From NCBI GenBank assembly GCA_021788625.1, contig JAJYKL010000007.1, positions 1-64,000 of the forward strand: a DNA stretch of 64,000 nt, given 5' to 3'. The notes beneath the pieces are model-generated. The model was given only the letters and a program-made list of their open reading frames with translations. It did not search any database and was not told the DNA's origin. The DNA comes from Chloroflexota bacterium. Its GTDB lineage: Bacteria > Chloroflexota > Anaerolineae > J036 > Brachytrichaceae. Position 1 is the first letter of the stretch, and each line of letters opens with the position of its first letter. Below are positions 1 to 8,237 of the stretch, one piece after another. Made by a program: the position numbers and the translations under genes.

Positions 1-106
1 CAGCTTCGTGTTCGGCGAGGCGCAGATCCAGGTTTGTCGTGGAACCAATGTAGTAGGAACCGTCAGCACATTGGAGGATGTACAGCCAGCCGGATGCTGT
101 TGTCAT
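1..106 (-). CDS. GIY-YIG nuclease family protein, N-terminal part
   Basis: Partial gene that runs off the left edge. Reading the minus strand from the ATG at 106 gives about 35 residues, including LYILQCADGSYYIGSTTNL. This is the start of a GIY-YIG domain: the YI and YIG boxes are spaced as in short UvrC-like (YhbQ/UPF0213) proteins. Family members are usually 80-100 residues long and probably bind or cut DNA; the cellular role of most is unknown. A weak AAAGAG lies upstream of the ATG. Identity is fairly sure from the motif; the catalytic Arg and Glu region is outside the window. Confidence 0.75.
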   Translation of the reverse strand, partial: MTTASGWLYILQCADGSYYIGSTTNLDLRLAEHEA

Positions 107-799
107 GGGTGTATTGCTCTTTAATTGCAACGATGCTCATTGTCTGCCTGTCGTCCTTCGGCAGGCTCAGGATGTACCCTTCGGCAGGCTCAGGATGATC
201 ATTCGGTCAATTCAGGACAATCATGGTGAGCGCTCATGGTGAGCCTGTCGTCCTTCGGCAGGCTCAGGATGTACCCTTCGACAAGCTCAGGATGATCATT
301 TGGTCAATTCAGGATGATCATTCGGTCAATTCAGGATGATCATGGTGAGCGCTCATGGTGAGCCAGTCGTCCTTCGACAAGCTCAGGATGATCATTTGGT
401 CAATTCAGGATGATCATTCGGTCAATTCAGGATGATCATGGTGAGCGCTCATGGTGAGCCTGTCGTCCTTCGGCAGGCTCAGGATGTACCCTTCGACAAG
501 CTCAGGATGATCATTCGGTCAATTCAGGACAATCATGGTGAGCCTGTCGTCCTTCGGCAGGCTCAGGATGTACCCTTCGACAAGCTCAGGATGATCCTTC
601 GGTCAATTCAGGACAATCATGGTGAGCCTGTCGTCCTTCGACAAGCTCAGGATGATCCTTCGACCAGCTCAGGATGATCCTTCGACCAGCTCAGGATGAT
701 CCTTCGACCAGCTCAGGATGATCCTTCGACCAGCTCAGGATGATCCTTCGACCAGCTCAGGATGATCCTTCGACCAGCTCAGGATGACAAGACCAGGGG
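107..799. repeat. Composite dispersed-repeat array (TTCGACAAGCTCAGG family)
   Basis: No gene is supported here. From about 145 onward the sequence is a patchwork of related units of the kind CATGGTGAGCCTGTCGTCC, CCTTCGACAAGCTCAGGATG and TCATTCGGTCAATTCAGGA. Many units fold: GAGCCTGTCG pairs across a TCCTT loop with CGGCAGGCTC (one G-T pair). Variation between units is mostly two-base swaps (GG/AA and CC/AC). The same family recurs at 7939-8048, 11826-12315 and 33745-33865, all between genes. The array ends 13 nt from the rhaI stop codon, so it would lie in the 3' untranslated part of the rhamnose transcript. Confidence 0.9.
655..786. repeat. Six exact 22-bp tandem repeats
   Basis: The 22-bp unit that begins ATCCTTCGACCAGCTC and ends AGGATG is repeated six times without a mismatch, at 655, 677, 699, 721, 743 and 765. 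The copies upstream are diverged, so this block looks like a recent expansion by slippage or unequal exchange. It lies immediately 3' of rhaI. Confidence 0.95.
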
Positions 800-2005
800 T
801 CAGGTTGGGTAGCCGCCGCCGCCTTCAGCCGTGCCGCGCTCCTGGGCGATCTTCTTCTCATAGCCGCTCTCATGCAGTGCGGCGATGGGGTCGGTGGCCA
901 GGTCCAGCTCCGAGCGTACCTGCTCGACGAGGGGGCGTACATCGGTCTCGAAGGCATCGGCCAGCACGCGATACGCGCCTAACACGTCACAGGCGGTCTG
1001 GCGTTCCTTCAGCGCCTTGCGATCGACGACGAGCGCCTTCGCATAGGCAGACTGAATGTTGACCACGGACTGCAGCATGGCTTCGATCTTCGGTTCGATG
1101 GCATGGCTCTGGTCGATCATGTAGGCTACGTTTTTAGCTGCGTCGCCTGCGTCCACCAGCTCATTGAAGATGAGGAACAGCTCAAACGGGTTCGATGTGC
1201 CTACGATCAGGTCATCGTCGGCGTACTTGCGAGCATTGAAGTGGAACCCGCCCAGTTTGCCCTCATACAGCAGCGTGGCAACGATGTGTTCGATGTTGGT
1301 CCCCTGCGCATGGTGGCCCGTATCCACCAGCACCTGTGCCTTGGGCCCCAGTTTGAGCGCCACACTATAGGCCACTCCCCAGTCCGACAGGTCGGTATGG
1401 TAAAAGGCCGGCTCGAAGAACTTGTACTCGATCAGCATGCGCATGTTCTCTGGCAGGGCAGCGTAGACCTGGCCGAGTGAATCGATCAGGCGGGCGCGGC
1501 GCTCGCGGAATGAGTCCTGGCCAGCATAGTTGGTGCCATCGGCGTACCACAGGCTGAGCGCGTCCGATCCCGTCTGCTTCGCGATCTCGATACATTCCAG
1601 ATGATGATCGACGGCGATGCGCCGGATGGCCGGGTCGGGATGGCAGATGCTGCCGAACTTATAGATATCCGCCTGGAACGTATTGGTATTGATGGCGCCA
1701 ATCTGGATGCCCAAATCCTCGGCGTAGGTCTTGAGCGCCTTCCAATCGCTCACTTTGTCCCACGGGATGTGCAGGGCCACGCTGGGGCAGATGCCCGTCA
1801 GACGGTTGACCATGGCCGCATCGGCCAGTTTCTCAAACACGCTGTTCGCGGCGCCGGGGTAGGCGAATGTCTTGAAGCGTGTGCCCGAGTTGCCATATCC
1901 CCACGAAGGCGTCTCAACGCGCTGTTGCTTAAGCTTGGCTTTTACTGCTTCCACGTCGATGCCCCGTTGGCTCAGCTTATCAGCCAGCGACTGGTAATCA
2001 CTCAT
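800..2005 (-). CDS. rhaI: L-rhamnose isomerase, RhaI type
   Basis: 401 residues, a TIM-barrel sugar isomerase of the RhaI group (Pseudomonas/Bacillus/Rhizobium type, not E. coli RhaA). It converts L-rhamnose to L-rhamnulose in the cytoplasm with divalent metal. Recognisable blocks are the N-terminal helix followed by [15 protein letters not shown], then HIPWDK, the metal-site stretch [15 protein letters not shown] and [16 protein letters not shown], and [15 protein letters not shown] near the barrel end. Length matches the family. The ATG at 2005 has GGAGGA seven bases upstream. It is the last gene of a regulator-rhaM-rhaI operon, 48 bp after rhaM. The kinase and aldolase of the pathway are not in the window. 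A repeat array begins 13 bp after the stop codon. Confidence 0.92.
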   Translation of the reverse strand: MSDYQSLADKLSQRGIDVEAVKAKLKQQRVETPSWGYGNSGTRFKTFAYPGAANSVFEKLADAAMVNRLTGICPSVALHIPWDKVSDWKALKTYAEDLGIQIGAINTNTFQADIYKFGSICHPDPAIRRIAVDHHLECIEIAKQTGSDALSLWYADGTNYAGQDSFRERRARLIDSLGQVYAALPENMRMLIEYKFFEPAFYHTDLSDWGVAYSVALKLGPKAQVLVDTGHHAQGTNIEHIVATLLYEGKLGGFHFNARKYADDDLIVGTSNPFELFLIFNELVDAGDAAKNVAYMIDQSHAIEPKIEAMLQSVVNIQSAYAKALVVDRKALKERQTACDVLGAYRVLADAFETDVRPLVEQVRSELDLATDPIAALHESGYEKKIAQERGTAEGGGGYPT

Positions 2006-2053
2006 TTGTGTCCTCCGAAACGACAGTTTTACGCAGGCACCAGCCCGCGCCGG

Positions 2054-2374
2054 TCAATCCAGATGAAATACTTCCTCCAGCGGAACCATTCCCTCATCGG
2101 GGTGCAGCTCGCCGAGCTGTTCGAAGAATGGACCCATCGATGCCTGCCAGCGTGCGTTCACTTCGCGTAACGCCATGCCAGCGCGCGCCGCATCGAAATC
2201 AGGCGTCTCCAGGTAACCAAAGAGCGTGCCGTCGGCGCGCATAAAGATGGAGTAGTTGTGCCAACCCGTTTCGCGCAGTGCCTGCTTCATCTCGGGCCAC
2301 ACGTTTTGGTGCCGCTTTTTATACTCCTCTTTCATTTCCGGTTTGATTTTTAGAATAAACGCAATTCGCTGCAT
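2054..2374 (-). CDS. rhaM: L-rhamnose mutarotase
   Basis: 106 residues, the normal length for RhaM/YiiL (DUF718), a small dimeric ferredoxin-like protein that interconverts alpha and beta L-rhamnopyranose so that the isomerase receives its preferred anomer. The family pattern is visible: RIAFILKIKPEMKEEYKKRH at the start, WPEMKQALRETGWHNYSIF, a central tyrosine in FGYLE, and W at the ARWQASM segment. The start has GAGGTGA six bases upstream. It sits between the regulator gene (73 bp upstream) and rhaI (48 bp downstream), which fixes the substrate of the operon as rhamnose. Confidence 0.92.
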   Translation of the reverse strand: MQRIAFILKIKPEMKEEYKKRHQNVWPEMKQALRETGWHNYSIFMRADGTLFGYLETPDFDAARAGMALREVNARWQASMGPFFEQLGELHPDEGMVPLEEVFHLD

Positions 2375-2447
2375 GTCATTTCACCTCTGTTATCTCAAGT
2401 GTGTCAGTCAACTAGGGTACAGTGATGGCCAGCATGGACCGCGCGCC

Positions 2448-4187
2448 CTACACTGGCGCAGCCAGAATGGGAGCGGTCAGGTGGGTTACCTGCGCCATGT
2501 CGTCGGGATACAGCTGTGCCATGTTGTCGGGTGTTACGAGTATGTGATCGGTATAAACGGCCGGCGGGGTGGGGCGCCCGTGCAAAATGGCCACGGCCAT
2601 CGAAATGACCTTGATGCCGTAGCTCTGCGGGAAGTAGTCCACCGCTCCGATGAGCATGGGGTCGCATTGCAACAGGCGACGCCGCACGCGTGCACTGGCA
2701 TTCTGGCTGACCACAGCCACATACGACCGGTAGTCCAGAATCTCAGCCGCCGCCAGTGCCCCCAGAGCGGAGTTGGCATTGATGCCCACGAACAGGCATG
2801 TTTTCCCACGCGGGATATCGTGCAACGCCTGGGTCGCCGCCAGTTGCGAACCTTCCAGATCTCCATGCGTGCTGAGATGGATAATCCGGTCGTCGGTCAG
2901 CGCGATAACTGGTCTCAAGGCATCAATCTGTCCTTGAATGCGCGCCGCGGGAATAGGTCCCGACTCGGGCTGTTCCAGGCAGACCACATAATCCAGTTTG
3001 CCATTCCATTGCTCATTCACCCAACTGGCTGCCGCTTCTCCGCCGATGCGACCGGCCCGGTAATTATCAGCGCCGAAGAAGGTAGCGCCGGGCAGGGGGA
3101 TATCGATCGCGATCACCGGAATATGGGCAGATCGATACATATGCATCATGACGTTGTTGGTCTGCTCGTGTTGTTGATACTCAATCGCCAGGTCCACGCC
3201 TGCTTCGATCAGCCCTTTCGCGTTCGTCAGTGCAACGGCCGGATCGGCTTCGTTGTCGGTCAGGACCAAATCTATCGTGCCATCGTCAAAGGCAGCCCGT
3301 TCGATGCTCTGCCGCACGCTGACGGAAAATTCCTGCTTCTCAGTGAGGTTGGCGAAGCCGATGCGCCAGCGCTTGCCGCGATGCCGGTCGGCATACAGTT
3401 CGGTGATGTGCTCGCCGCAGAGCGAGACCTGCACCCCTGCGACGCGCAGTGCATTTAGAGTAACTTCGGGCGCTTTGTCAGCCGTGACTAGATGGTGCGC
3501 TTCGCTAAGCTGGGCCACGCTGACCAGCGCCGAGTGACCCAGTTGTTCGGCCAGCGCGACAACGATCACTTTCCGCCCACTGTGAAAGACAGCCGATTTC
3601 ACTTCGCTACTGGCCAGATCGTCATCCGTGTAACCGCGTTCGGCGCTGATTCCGTCACACCCAATAAAAGCCTTTTGCACTCGCAATTCGCGCAGCAAGG
3701 CCACCGTGGAGTGTCCATCCAGGGTATCCCGTCCGCAACGTAACTGGCCGCCTGTCAGTATGACGGTCTGTGTGGGGTTGCGCGAGAGAGTGGCCGCAAT
3801 CAGTATGCTATTGGTGATGACGGTCAGCGATTTGTGAGAGACAAGCTCCCCGGCCATCTCATCAATGATGGGCCCCCCGGCGAGCACAATAATGTCACCC
3901 TCTTCCACTAGCTCCGCAGCTCGTTTGGCAATGGCGCGAATCTCTTTCTGGTGCCGATCATTTTGAGCTCTGTCAGTGTCCCCCGTCTCCTGTTGCGGCG
4001 TCGGGCGACTGCCCATAACTGCGCCGCCATGAGTACGGATCAGCTCCCCCTGTTTTTCGAGCGTCCGCAGGTCGTTGCGTATCGTGCCGGTAGATACCTG
4101 CAATAACTGCACCAGTTCTGGCAGATGCACTGAGCCACTCTGCAGCAGTAACTCCATGAGTTGTCTACGCCGGGCGTTTGGTTTCAT
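2448..4187 (-). CDS. DeoR-family regulator fused to a sugar-binding-protein domain
   Basis: About 579 residues in two parts. Residues 1-60 are a DeoR winged HTH (RRRQLMELLLQSGSVHLPEL, then TGTIRNDLRTLEKQGELIRTHGGA), followed to about residue 245 by the DeoR sugar-phosphate sensor domain (IIVLAGG, VITNSILIA, VILTGGQLR, KAFIGCDGIS, DKAPEV). From about 270 to the end runs a second domain that reads like a periplasmic binding protein of the sugar/LacI class: RIGFANLTEKQEFSVSVRQS, IDLVLTDNEADPAVALTNAK, IPVIAIDIPLPGATFFGADN, and QGQIDALRP later. Typical DeoR proteins end near 255 residues, so the fusion is unusual. It is first in the rhamnose operon and probably controls it; by analogy rhizobial rha loci use a DeoR regulator (RhaR). 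An in-frame ATG at 4214 exists, but the promoter at 4217-4244 places transcription start near 4210, so 4187 is preferred. Confidence 0.85.
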   Translation of the reverse strand: MKPNARRRQLMELLLQSGSVHLPELVQLLQVSTGTIRNDLRTLEKQGELIRTHGGAVMGSRPTPQQETGDTDRAQNDRHQKEIRAIAKRAAELVEEGDIIVLAGGPIIDEMAGELVSHKSLTVITNSILIAATLSRNPTQTVILTGGQLRCGRDTLDGHSTVALLRELRVQKAFIGCDGISAERGYTDDDLASSEVKSAVFHSGRKVIVVALAEQLGHSALVSVAQLSEAHHLVTADKAPEVTLNALRVAGVQVSLCGEHITELYADRHRGKRWRIGFANLTEKQEFSVSVRQSIERAAFDDGTIDLVLTDNEADPAVALTNAKGLIEAGVDLAIEYQQHEQTNNVMMHMYRSAHIPVIAIDIPLPGATFFGADNYRAGRIGGEAAASWVNEQWNGKLDYVVCLEQPESGPIPAARIQGQIDALRPVIALTDDRIIHLSTHGDLEGSQLAATQALHDIPRGKTCLFVGINANSALGALAAAEILDYRSYVAVVSQNASARVRRRLLQCDPMLIGAVDYFPQSYGIKVISMAVAILHGRPTPPAVYTDHILVTPDNMAQLYPDDMAQVTHLTAPILAAPV

Positions 4188-4216
4188 TATTGCAGCTTTA
4201 CTATCTGTCTTCATTC

Positions 4217-4244
4217 ATTATAGAAACGGGATAAAAGTTGTCAA
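4217..4244 (-). promoter_or_regulatory. Consensus sigma-70 promoter of the rhamnose operon
   Basis: On the minus strand TTGACA (4239-4244) is followed after 16 bases by TATAAT (4217-4222). Both hexamers match the consensus exactly. Expected transcription start is near 4210. It drives the DeoR fusion gene, rhaM and rhaI. Confidence 0.8.
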
Positions 4245-4390
4245 TATGGCAGATTACGTGTAAATGGAGTAACAGTTCATGCACGTATAACAGAGCAATT
4301 TTGTTGAAACGTTAAGCGGGATGCAGGTGAGCGAGACCTATAGACAGGCAGCTATTTGCCATCACCCTCCGAACGCAGTATGCTCCCTAT

Positions 4391-6676
4391 ATGCAGCCTA
4401 ATTCGAAATCGCCCGTGCGCGATCTATTTTATGCTGAGCTTATTGACCTGAAAAGGGAAGTCATGGTGTGGGGTCTCATCCTCCCCATCATGGTTCTCGG
4501 TTATGTAGGACTATTAGTCTCCTACCAGGAACCATTCCTGGAACATCCCAATTATCGAGCGATTGTACTTTTCGCGGTCATCTTTTTCATTGGTCTGGGC
4601 TGCGCGCTGCTTAACCGCACCCATCGCCAGCTGGCCTTATGGCTGACCAGTTGGAGCACGTTGGTGATAGCGCTTGCCTTTTTTGTTTCCGGGCTGGACG
4701 GATACACCGCCCTCGGCGTGAGTGTGGCGTGCGGCGCCATCGCCTTGCTGCTGCATCCGTTGCTGGGCTGGCTGGCCGTTCTCCTCTCGGGGTGTGCCAT
4801 TTCAGCCTATGCAATGCTGTACCCTCAGTTGCACTTATGGCCTGGACGGGTCGCGGTGGTGGTGATCACATCCATCTTCGCCACCATCATCGCGCAGGCT
4901 GTTGCCCGAGTACTCTTCCGCGCACTGCGCTGGACGCAAACGAACTACGAGATGGCCCGCCAGCAAGCGGAGACGGTGACGGAAAAGAGCAGCCAGCTGG
5001 CGGCCGCCCTGAAGTCGCTCGAGCGGACCAGCTTCCAGCTGGCGCGCGCCAATGAGCAGATGGAAGTGGCGATGCGCTATGCTGAAGAGGCGCGCCTGTC
5101 GAAGCAGCAATTCGCTGCTTCGGTCAGCCACGAGCTGCGCGCCCCCCTGAATCTGATCATTGGTTTCAGCGACCTCGTCGTTAATGAACCCGAGCACTAC
5201 CATACAGACCTGGACCCCAAGCTGCTGGCCGACATCCGCGTCATCAACAATCATGCACAGCACCTGCTCAAGCTGGTGAATGACATCCTGGATCTGAGCC
5301 AGATGGATGTCAATTACCTGACCGTAGTCCAGGAACCGGTGCAGGTCAGTGAAATCGTGCAGGAGGCGATCGCGGACTTCAACTATCTGGTCACGCAGCA
5401 TGGGCTCAGGCTGGAGGTGGACATTGAACCGGGCCTGCCGACTGTGATGGCGGATGCCACCCGCATCCGCGAGGTGCTGACCAACCTGCTCAGCAACGCA
5501 TTGCGCGTGACGAGCCAGGGTGAAATCAGCGTCCAGGCGCGCCGGTGGGTTAATGACAACCAGCAGGCACCGTCAACCGGCGCGACACACGAGATACTGG
5601 TCAGCGTTCGTGATACGGGTATGGGCATTTCGGAGGCTGACCTGCGGCGCATTTTCGAGCCATTTGTCCAGATTGCCGGGTCCGACCCGCAGAAGCACTC
5701 AGGCTCCGGACTGGGTCTGACGATCAGCCGGAAATTCGTCGAGTTGCATGGCGGACGCATGTGGGTGGATAGCACGCTTGGCCAGGGTAGCACCTTCTAC
5801 TTCACCATCCCCGTGGCCGGCGCGGAACCGGCCTCCTCTCCGCAACGAACCATGCGGGAAATGAAACGGCGCGAAGTGGGTACGCTGACGGTTGTCGAGC
5901 GGTCCGCCGTACTGTCACGGCTGGTCGAGCGCCATATCACCGGCATGCAGGTGGAATCGGTGCCCTCGATCGACGACCTGTGCATCGATAGCGACCGATC
6001 GGTTGAAGTGATCCTTATCAATGAGCCTTTCACAGGCGGTGGGCAATTGCCTGAATTACCTGCAGCGCTCCATCGGGTGCCCGTCTTTCGCTGCTACGTG
6101 CACGAGGCGCTTTCGTCCCTGCGCCCAAACGAGAACCTTTCCGGGGGATTGCATGACTATCTGATCAAACCGGTGAACCGCGAGCAGCTCTATGCGGTGC
6201 TCAAGCGGTTGCTGTCTGCCGAACCGGGAAAACAGAACCGGCCTGCCCATGTGCTCATCGTTGAAGATGAGGAAGATGCCTCCTACATGCTAAACCGCAT
6301 GCTGCGCCTGGCGCCGCCGGAAGTATTTGCTGCTTTTGATGGCATCACCATCACGCGGGCACGCTCGGGCGAGCAAGCCTTGCAGATACTGGAAGGCTGC
6401 TCGGAGCCGGGCGGCGCATGGGTGGATGCTGTGCTCCTGGATCTGGTGCTGGGCAGCCTCAGCGGCTTTGCCGTGCTTTCAGAAATGGAGCTTCACCCGA
6501 GCTGGCGCAGTATACCGGTGTGCGTCATCACCGGTCAGGTTGCCACGGGCGACCTGCTGGTCACACCTTATCTATCCTTTTCACGTCAGGGCGGTTTGAC
6601 GGCGCGCGAGCTGGCACAGGCCGTAACGGCGCTTACGAAGATTGCACTGCCAGGGGTGGAGGTGGCGGCCCAATAA
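4391..6676 (+). CDS. Hybrid sensor histidine kinase with two receiver domains, one degenerate
   Basis: 761 residues. Residues 20-175 hold about six membrane segments without a large external sensor. A coiled-coil linker (about 180-235) follows. The HisKA helix carries H247 in SVSHELRAPLNLIIGFSDLV, and the ATPase domain has NLLSNALR, DTGMGI and GSGLGLTISR. Residues 490-610 look like a receiver that ends in YLIKPVNREQLYAVLKRLL, but Asn544 stands where the phosphorylated Asp should be. The last receiver (about 617-755) has the acidic pocket VEDEED and phospho-Asp684 in LLDLVLG, but the usual Lys is Arg732 in SFSRQGGLT. It is a membrane-bound signalling kinase; the stimulus is not evident. Its 3' end overlaps the convergent response regulator gene by 44 bp. 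No strong ribosome site precedes the ATG at 4391. Confidence 0.88.
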   Translation: MQPNSKSPVRDLFYAELIDLKREVMVWGLILPIMVLGYVGLLVSYQEPFLEHPNYRAIVLFAVIFFIGLGCALLNRTHRQLALWLTSWSTLVIALAFFVSGLDGYTALGVSVACGAIALLLHPLLGWLAVLLSGCAISAYAMLYPQLHLWPGRVAVVVITSIFATIIAQAVARVLFRALRWTQTNYEMARQQAETVTEKSSQLAAALKSLERTSFQLARANEQMEVAMRYAEEARLSKQQFAASVSHELRAPLNLIIGFSDLVVNEPEHYHTDLDPKLLADIRVINNHAQHLLKLVNDILDLSQMDVNYLTVVQEPVQVSEIVQEAIADFNYLVTQHGLRLEVDIEPGLPTVMADATRIREVLTNLLSNALRVTSQGEISVQARRWVNDNQQAPSTGATHEILVSVRDTGMGISEADLRRIFEPFVQIAGSDPQKHSGSGLGLTISRKFVELHGGRMWVDSTLGQGSTFYFTIPVAGAEPASSPQRTMREMKRREVGTLTVVERSAVLSRLVERHITGMQVESVPSIDDLCIDSDRSVEVILINEPFTGGGQLPELPAALHRVPVFRCYVHEALSSLRPNENLSGGLHDYLIKPVNREQLYAVLKRLLSAEPGKQNRPAHVLIVEDEEDASYMLNRMLRLAPPEVFAAFDGITITRARSGEQALQILEGCSEPGGAWVDAVLLDLVLGSLSGFAVLSEMELHPSWRSIPVCVITGQVATGDLLVTPYLSFSRQGGLTARELAQAVTALTKIALPGVEVAAQ

Positions 6677-7829
6677 GATGCTCCAGCATTTCGCGCAGTT
6701 GGGCGGCCGTATGCGGACGCGGGAGTATCGCGCTCGCCCCCAGGGCATAAGCCAGGTCGGGGTTGCGTAACACCGAACACACCACCACTGGAATATGGAT
6801 GGTAGCCGGGTGCGACTTGAGCAGGGCCAAAACTTCCCAACCGTCGCGGCCTGGCATCATGACGTCGAGCAGGATGCAACTGGGTTGCAGGGTCTGCGCC
6901 TGCAAGAGCGCCTCTTCGGCGCGCGTGATGGCCACCAGGTCGAATTGCGTCCGGGCGAGGTAGCGCCGGGTAAGCTCGATTGCGTCGACGTTATCGTCAA
7001 TCATCATCACACGCTGCCGGGCATCGGCGGCGATCGAAAGCAGCACTTGCATGGAAGTCGGCCCGGCATCCGGAATGGTGACACGAAAACCCGCCTGTTG
7101 CGCCAGCTGGCGTAATTCCAAGAGGCTGTCTTCCGAGACAGCCGGCTCGCAAGGCTGCGATGTGTAATGAGTTAAAGAGAGACGTAACTCGTGATCCACC
7201 AAATCGCTCTGGATGGACAGCAGCCCGCCACAGTCCCCGTGTATGGCAAAGGTGATTGCTGCAATGAGCAGTTGCCGCACCAGCGTGCGGTTGGCCCACG
7301 CAACCGGCGCCTGCTGTGGTAAAGCGACCTGCACGTCCACATTTTTCCGGCTCAGCAATGGGTCGATGAGACCCAACACGGCCTGCAGCAGATCATCCAG
7401 CCGAAGGAACTCATAAGGCTCTGCCGAAGCCGATGCGGGCGCAGGGGAGCGCTCACCGGCCTCTGGAACCGCGCCTGGTTGACGCTCGGTGAGAAAGAGG
7501 AGCGTCGCCACGGCTTCGATGCCGCGGTCCTGTTCGCGACGTAACTGGCGCAGACTGATGTTCAGCTCAGTCGCCGCTTCTGCTTGCGTGAGGCCGCGCA
7601 GGTAGCGCTGCTCTAGTGCATTGTACAGACGCCAGGCCAGCGACCCGGGTGAAACATCGCTGGCTGGCTTCAATTGCTGCACCAGACCCAGGAGCTTGGC
7701 CTGCAGGTCGGCGGCGTTCCGCGCGAGGTTAAGATCGTGGATCGTGTCCAGGCTACGCTGGAGATAAGCCAGATCATAGACGCGTTCCAGCACGTCACGT
7801 GTCCAGGTAATCCGTTCTGGTGAAATCAT
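6633..7829 (-). CDS. Response regulator with N-terminal HTH and C-terminal receiver
   Basis: 398 residues in three parts. Residues 60-115 resemble a sigma-factor-like helix-turn-helix (LRGLTQAEAATELNISLRQLRREQ). Residues 140-275 read like a worn kinase ATPase/dimerisation module (LDDLLQAVLGLIDPLL, LVRQLLIAAITFAIHGDCGG) without clear nucleotide-binding boxes. Residues 278-390 are a receiver with MMIDDN and Asp322 in ILLDVMMPGRDGW. The conserved Lys before Pro is replaced by Arg371 (LPRPHT). The C-terminus is proline-rich. The receiver at the C-terminal end and HTH at the N-terminal end reverse the usual order. It is convergent with the hybrid kinase and overlaps it by 44 bp, so the two probably form a pair, though this is inferred from position only. 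Confidence 0.78.
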   Translation of the reverse strand: MISPERITWTRDVLERVYDLAYLQRSLDTIHDLNLARNAADLQAKLLGLVQQLKPASDVSPGSLAWRLYNALEQRYLRGLTQAEAATELNISLRQLRREQDRGIEAVATLLFLTERQPGAVPEAGERSPAPASASAEPYEFLRLDDLLQAVLGLIDPLLSRKNVDVQVALPQQAPVAWANRTLVRQLLIAAITFAIHGDCGGLLSIQSDLVDHELRLSLTHYTSQPCEPAVSEDSLLELRQLAQQAGFRVTIPDAGPTSMQVLLSIAADARQRVMMIDDNVDAIELTRRYLARTQFDLVAITRAEEALLQAQTLQPSCILLDVMMPGRDGWEVLALLKSHPATIHIPVVVCSVLRNPDLAYALGASAILPRPHTAAQLREMLEHLIGPPPPPLAVQSS

Positions 7830-8237
7830 GAATCCAGGTACAAAACGGCCAGTTTTCGGCCAGCTACGTCCTTGCTATGGCGCTCCGATTTTGGTAGCTT
7901 TAGAACGGCTAGCGATTGATCGCAAGGTATTATGCATTTATTCTGAGCTTGTCGAAGGGTACATCCTTGGCCTGCCGAAGGACGACAGGCTCATCATGAG
8001 CGCTCACCATGACGTTCGGGAACCTTGTGTATATCTGCAAGCCGCTATCATTCGTAAGAGCCAGCCATGCTCTATTGTAATGTGGCTTATAGGCCTGCAT
8101 AGGAGGTGGAGTGAGGTTGAGAAGAAACAGAGTTTGATGCATCTCGATTGCCATCTGATCGCCGAGTGAGTTTTCCAAAGACAAGTTACTTACGTTATGG
8201 TTATCGGGCGTATGTGACGAACAGGAGAGGTTAAGCA
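7830..8237. other. Intergenic region with inverted-arm repeat, upstream of sugar importer
   Basis: About 400 bp without a supported gene; an open frame across it simply reads through the repeat. Positions 7939-8048 carry a minus-strand copy of the dispersed repeat, including the flank module ATAGCGGCTTGCAG (8035-8048 on the minus strand) that also starts the array at 11826. The remaining part to 8237 is the leader of the transporter operon, with GGAGAGG about ten bases before its ATG. No convincing promoter was seen. Confidence 0.75.

Noticed and set aside
432-677. Open frame of 81 codons on the plus strand
   Set aside because: It is made only of repeat units and its predicted protein repeats the same short blocks; no ribosome site.
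140-790. Possible CRISPR array
   Set aside because: Units are not separated by unique spacers of constant length, the repeats vary, and no cas gene is present.
2256-3458. 400-codon frame antisense to the DeoR fusion gene
   Set aside because: Shadow of a well-supported gene; no family features and no ribosome site.
7828-8169. Open frame of 113 codons between regulator and importer
   Set aside because: It reads through the dispersed repeat and an untranslated leader; no domain, no ribosome site.
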